DNA of 64,000 bases from Garcia nutans (taxonomy: Eukaryota; Streptophyta; Magnoliopsida; Malpighiales; Euphorbiaceae), in assembly GCA_947685225.1 (NCBI GenBank), contig CANTUV010000009.1:2666001-2730000 (forward strand). Direction: 5' to 3'. Within the stretch, counting starts at the first letter, position 1. Every line of letters begins with the position of its first letter. Shown here piece by piece: positions 59,135-64,000 of the stretch. The translations under genes were made by a program, and so were the position numbers. The notes beneath the pieces were generated by a model that saw only the letters and a list, made by a program, of their open reading frames with translations, was not told where the DNA came from and searched no databases.

Positions 59135-59287
59135 TATTTATAGTCACGTTAAATGGATGATATCTATGGGTAGGTTTAGGTTTACATTAATACTACCTAT
59201 TGACATGTCTAAATTAGGATCACTCATATTAATGATGTCTATCACTGATACTGTTTCATGATGTCCATTTCTCATATGTATTTCACT
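59135..59287. other. Short spacer, possible copia non-coding remnant
   Basis: Nothing definite is seen. The phrase before the next hAT continues after it (CACTCCCCCTAC, then GACTATTCAACC), so the hAT interrupted pre-existing repeat-like DNA. Confidence 0.3.
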
Positions 59288-59295
59288 CCCCCTAC

Positions 59296-60896
59296 CAGTG
59301 GCGTAGCCAGGATTTTAGATAAGGGGGGTCCAATTCAACTTAAAATTTATAATTCACAAAAATAACATTTATAATAAAATAAATAAAACAAGAAAAATGT
59401 TGGATACAAAGAAAATTTAAAACATTAAATTACAATATTCTCGCCTATTTTTCATTGATTGAAATCTATTCATAATTGTTTCATTGTCAATACTTGCAAA
59501 TACATCTCTTTCAATATAGGTAACTAAACAATCATTTAGCAGCTCATCTCCCATGCTATTACGAAGTGAACTCTTAATAATTTTCATTGCGGAGAAAGCT
59601 CTTTCCACTGTAGCTGTAGCAACTGGTAAAAGCAATGCCAATTTGATTAACAGATACACTAAAGGAAAAACTTTATGCTTTTTTATAGCAACCATAGTTT
59701 TGGCGAGATCTCCAATTCCTTTCAATTCAGAAAATTTCTTATCCAAACGCACATCAACAATGAAGTTCTGAAGTTGAGATTGGAGTTCAATTAAATCAAC
59801 TGGCGAAAAGTCAGAGGGATAAAACTTTGCAAGTTCAACTAATTTGCTCACATCAAATGCAGAAAATGAATCTTTAGGATCAAGACAAGCCATACACAAA
59901 AGCAACTTTGTATTAACTTCATCAAATCGACTATTCAACTCTTGAAGTTGCATATCAATTACTGAATAAAAAAGCTCAACTCGATAATGATAGAGATTTG
60001 TCATTGGTTCCATTCCCCGCTTTGATCTTGGAACAAAAACATGCTCGTCCATATTTATCAAATCGACTATTCAACTGATGGCGACTCTTCACTACTTGGT
60101 CTTAATTTTTTAAAATATCGCTCCATATAACTACAAAGAATAAGAAAAATAATTCAATCACAATAGTCAATAGATATATAGTAGCCATTTCAATTTATCA
60201 AATACTAAACATTAAAAATATCAAATTATAAAAGAAATAAAAAAATTCCAGATTATAAACTACAAAAAAATAATAATTTCAATTTAACTTCATACTACTT
60301 TTCTCAAAAAAAAAAAAAACTTCATACTACAAAATCAAATTAAACATTTCAAATTTATAATGTCCTCAAGTATTCAAGCCAATTTCTTAATTCATTATTT
60401 TTCAAATTTCAATTCATTTTAGCAAGATAAAAAAATTGCAACAAAATAAATATGAGATTAAAAGTAAGTGGTGTACCTATTCTTAACTTGTTGCCGCTGC
60501 CTTGCTGGTGCCAATCGGTGAAAGAATGAAATTGAAAAAGGAAGAAACTGTTATCTGAAAAAAAAAGAAAGAAAAAGGAATTAACGAAGAAGAAACGTGA
60601 GAAAGAAGAGAAAGAGTCACAATTAAGTTATTCTTGTTTGTTTGTAATGGGCAGAGTCATTGACAAATCTTGTTTGTTTGTAATGGGCTTGATTAAAAGG
60701 CCCAGTTTTAAAGATTGGAAAAAAAAGGATGAAAAATGTTGGGAGCGTGGATCGAAGTTGCGTGCTCTCACATAGTAAGGTCAAGCTGTTCCATCTCAAC
60801 CAATATAATATTCATTCTCAAATATACCTAAAAATTTTTTATTTTTAACTGAGGGGGGAACAGGGCCCCATGGGACCCCCTTTATCTCCGCCTCTG
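59296..60896 (-). mobile_element. hAT transposon copy B (internally deleted, opposite orientation to copy A)
   Basis: Ends CAGTGGCGTAGCCAGG and (inverted right end) CAGAGGCGGAGATAAAG, identical to copy A in reverse. The 8-bp target duplication CCCCCTAC is perfect (59288-59295 and 60897-60904). 1601 bp. It keeps about 640 bp of the transposase 3' part missing from copy A. The internal junction after CCATCAGTT (near 60077) carries a 20-bp filler copied from 59921-59940. Confidence 0.93.
59417..60052 (-). pseudogene. hAT transposase C-terminal fragment, copy B
   Basis: Open from ATG 60052 to the stop near 59417, about 211 codons. It includes NLYHYRVELFYSVIDMQLQE, LNSRFDEVNTKLLLCMACLD and LPVATATVERAFSAMKIIKS. 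This is the hAT-family dimerisation region with the conserved Tx(6)ERxFS motif. The N-terminal zinc finger and most of the catalytic core are gone. The open frame alone does not show function. It could in principle be expressed as a dimerising fragment. Confidence 0.85.
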
Positions 60897-60904
60897 CCCC
60901 CTAC

Positions 60905-61606
60905 GACTATTCAACCATCGTCAACATCCACCTTACCAAATGGCATCAAGTGAATTGCTATGTATTAACAATCACAAGAACATCCATATCATTTTCTACA
61001 TCCACATCTACCCATATCATTTTCTACATCCACATCTACAACCAAGGATGAAGCAATTATTGTATTGATTAACGGGGGGGTAATTAATTATTATTGTAAC
61101 ATAAAAAAATATATCGTTAACATTTTAATATGCCCTTCCTTAAAAATAAAAATTTGACTCCTTCTATTCTTATTTTCAACGAAAAATTAAAAGATAAATA
61201 GAGAAAAAAAAATCCTTTCATGTATGAGGATTGAAATATCAAATAGAGATAAAATAAATAAAAATAATATAATTTTATTAATATTATTATGTGAATAAAA
61301 TAACTAATTTAATTAGTCTTCGAATGTATTTTTCTGCTAAAAAAATCAAGCGTTTTTAATAAATACTAAATCATTTTGCTTTTTAGATTTTACCTATATT
61401 AATTAGATATATAGATGTGTGTTAAGGCAACTACATGGTTTGGTATAATTTCTTAAAATTATAATAATTTCAATACTATATATTTATTTATAATGAAAAT
61501 GAAATAAAATATTTAATGGATGTTTGTATGGACATACACTCATCATGTGAGAATAAGTTTGTCCCCCTTGCTTAAAAATCCTAGGTTTGTCATGCAGGCA
61601 AATTCC

Positions 61607-61649
<43 letters not shown>

Positions 61650-61787
61650 CTGTAATAGCATAAGATTATCATCTTCACCTCAGACAACAATTACATGTTT
61701 GGATTTTGAGCAAAACCCAATTTGTTTCACCATATATATTGTTTATTCTCAAAGCACTTAATCTATATGTCATTCTCTATATAATCA
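60905..61787. other. AT-rich spacer with TA microsatellite
   Basis: No gene. A short tandem phrase CATCCACATCTACC/CATATCATTTTCTA repeats at 60988-61040, and a (TA)n tract lies at about 61612-61646. Confidence 0.55.
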
Positions 61788-61795
61788 ATGGCGAA

Positions 61796-61959
61796 GGCAC
61801 TTGTGAAAGAAGGGGGCAGCTGCCCCCTTCTGTTTTAAAATTTATATATATATATATATTATTAAAAATTTTAAAATACTTAATTGCCCTCTTCAAATTT
61901 TAAAATACTTAATATTTTTATTTTGCCCCCCTTCACTAGGAAGTTTGACTTCGCCCCTG
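61796..61959. mobile_element. Short hAT-like MITE (164 bp)
   Basis: Left end CAATGGCGAAGGCAC and inverted right end CAGGGGCGAAGTCAAAC. The flanking octamers TATATAAT and CACATAAT agree at six of eight positions. It contains GGGGGCAGCTGCCCCC and a (TA)n block. Non-coding. Confidence 0.5.
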
Positions 61960-61967
61960 CACATAAT

Positions 61968-62250
61968 TAAGCTGTATATAACTTAACTCATTAAAGAAAT
62001 TCTTAATTATTCTATCTATCTATAGTCCATTGCATGTTATGAATTTTCCAAGTCATGGTTACTTTCATGACAATATTAGTCAGGGAAGCAACTTTCGATC
62101 AGAAGCTTGCAACCTAAAATTTCTTTTTCTGTGATGCGTGTCTAATTGTATACCATATTCTCTTATATATAAATAATAGCTTAGATGTTTCGAATTTCAT
62201 TAATGTATTAAATTTCTACTAATAAAGTTTAATATTTGCATTTTACATAT
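61968..62250. other. Upstream region of the BURP gene
   Basis: AT-rich presumed promoter; no distinctive element recognised. Confidence 0.4.
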
Positions 62251-63369
62251 ATGGAGTACTTTCATCTCCTTCCCATCTTTGCTTTACTTTGTTTAAGGAT
62301 TGATAATTAATTCTTTACTCACAATCTCTTGAAAATAATTAATATATGTGTGTATATACTAAGAAATTATAGTTTTATAATCTGCCTCATCAATATAACT
62401 GCAGGCTTTTCTGAAAGAAAGCAATGCTATTCTACCGGCAGAGACTTATTGGCAATCTAAGCTGCCAAATACTCCATTGCCAAAGGTTTTTCAAAATCTT
62501 TTAAAGCCTGGTTCGTTCATTTAATTTCTCAATTTTCTTTAATCGTTTATACTTTAAAATGTTTATATATCTTTTTGATGGGATATTATTCATTCGCACA
62601 GACACAGGAAACAAAATTTCTTTTCCAGAACAAGAACTTGTAGGACCAGGTCCAATATATGACAGAAACTATAATCTTGGGTATTGGAATGAGGCGAAAC
62701 AATTTAAGAAAAATAAGATATTCAATACTACTACATTTATCTTATACGACGATCTTGCTATTGGCAAAATGATGAATTTTATTTTTACTAAATCTAAAAA
62801 TGGATCTACTTTTTTGCCAAGAAAAATTGCTAAAACTATACCCTTTTCGAGCAAAAAGTTGCCAGAAATTTTTAAATATTTATCAATAAAACCCAAATCA
62901 AAGGCAGCTCAACTCACCAAAGAAACAATCATAGAGTATGAGGCACCATCCATTGGAGGAGAAGACAAGAACTGTGCTACTTCTTTAGAATCCTTAGTTG
63001 ACTTTGTTATTTCAAAATTGGGGAACAAAGTTCAGATATTTCCTAATGACGCAAAAGAAGATAAAAAGAATCAACAATATACTATTTCAAAGGTAGTTAC
63101 CATGTCGGATGAGAATCAAATAGTGTCACAAGAAGACATATGCATATGCTGTATTTTATTGTCATAAAATCATGAAGACAAAGGCTTATATGGTTTCACT
63201 GGTGGCAGCCGATGGCTTCAAAGCTAATTCACTTGTGGTTTGCCACTTCGATACATCAACATGGAACCCAAAGCACTTTGCCTTTCAGGTTTTAAATGTT
63301 AAACCAGGAGGGCCACCCGTTTGTCACATTCTTAATAGTGATGCAATTGTTTGGGTTCCTTGCAGTTAA
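62251..63369 (+). pseudogene. BURP-domain protein gene with frameshift
   Basis: BURP proteins are plant-specific secreted or wall-associated proteins (RD22, BNM2, PG1-beta types). A candidate signal-peptide exon reads MEYFHLLPIFALLCL (62251-62295). Exon 2 (62405-62510) gives AFLKESNAILPAETYWQSKL, and exon 3 (62602-63369) gives the BURP domain with FILYDDLAIGKMMNFIFTK, FLPRKIAKTIPFSS and GEDKNCATSLESLVDFVIS. The CHx10CHx25CHx25CH signature is complete (63122 onward: CHKKTYAYAVFYCH, then VVCH, then PVCH) but lies in another frame. The frame must shift at about 63118-63122, just before the first CH. The exon 1 donor is also not a proper in-phase GT. So this is a recent pseudogene, or there is a base error in the assembly. 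The family has four CH pairs; all remain. Confidence 0.78.
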
Positions 63370-64000
63370 GAAAGTTTCTATGTAGTCGATCGCTTTATAG
63401 ACGAGTAAGCTCTATGTATACAAGCCAAATGATCCAGACGGGACCAGTTCTGTTCCATATATATGCATCCCCTAAGTTCTTATTAATTTGTATTATGATG
63501 TAGCTATTTCCTAAAATTTGTACAATATAATTAATATCAACTCAGAATTTTCATTTCTTTCATATTTTTGTAATTTGTAGCATAATTTAAAATGTCCATA
63601 TTTGGTTTTGCATGTTCAGTATAATATGAATATATAGTTTTATTTAATTTTACATGGCAGCGTTTCTCATCCCTTTGTGTCCTTTCCTTAATTAATTGCT
63701 GTCCCATATTCTTGCTATACTTTCATTGGAATATAGTCTACACTTATTATGATTTAAATTGAAAGAGTTTTTATATATTTCACTATAAGAAAATAGTAGA
63801 TTATTGATAGAACATTCCATTGTACACAAATTTTTTTGGTTGGTAAATTAATTTATTGACGATGTTAAAATTTGTGGACCTCCATAAATCTTCAATAACT
63901 TGAGCTTATGGAGTATAATTTGGGCTCCTTCTTGACAAAATATTATCACTTGGACATCTTCGCTCTCCATGAGCTTAGAGGATCCTACTTCAGTCTTCAA
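63370..64000. other. 3' flank of the BURP gene to window end
   Basis: AT-rich DNA with no recognised gene. The last 150 bases are less AT-rich, but no product could be assigned. Confidence 0.45.

Noticed and set aside
63850..64000. Possible coding exon at the window end
   Set aside because: Slightly higher GC, but no recognisable protein family and the sequence is cut by the window edge.

Overview
The window looks like nuclear DNA of a dicot plant. It has intron-bearing genes with GT-AG junctions and very AT-rich intergenic DNA. Several families are plant-typical or plant-specific (RECQL3-type helicase, plant UPF0548 protein, CPR1-type F-box, P-class PPR, CC-NB-ARC, BURP), and there is a dense load of plant transposons (copia, gypsy, hAT, CACTA, SINE, MITE). 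I do not assign a genus. Exon models below were built by hand from splice signals, reading phase and family knowledge.

Left part (1-12.7 kb): the 5' two thirds of a RECQL3 helicase gene on the minus strand, whose phase only closes if two micro-exons of 8 and 4 nt are included. It is head-to-head with a UPF0548/DUF1990 gene that carries a TAG at codon 6. Next comes a tandem pair of F-box/FBA genes, one intact and one broken, bracketed by minus-strand remnants of an F-box/DUF295 gene.

Middle (12.7-33 kb): a SINE with perfect target duplication, then a CC-NB-ARC disease-resistance pseudogene cut apart by a MITE-like element and a 5-kb copia element. Two intact genes follow: RCL1-like (six coding exons, pre-rRNA processing) and a single-exon mitochondrial-type PPR gene whose 3' flank is repeated, in decayed form, over 2 kb. 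A second MITE-like element follows.

Right part (33-62 kb) is almost entirely transposon DNA: a truncated Tat/Athila-type gypsy element abutting a long LTR-like stretch; two nearly identical, differently deleted hAT elements in opposite orientation; a TA-rich satellite; a copia element that holds a 433-bp perfect-ended hairpin element and a later 340-bp tandem duplication; a truncated plus-strand copia; and a three-level nest in which a CACTA element sits in a hAT element, which sits in a gypsy integrase. The last 2 kb hold a BURP-domain gene with a frameshift.

The cellular genes have unrelated housekeeping or defence roles and form no operon-like unit. The main value of the window is its record of micro-exon splicing, gene decay and nested insertions with readable target-site duplications. 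No RNA gene or CRISPR array was found.
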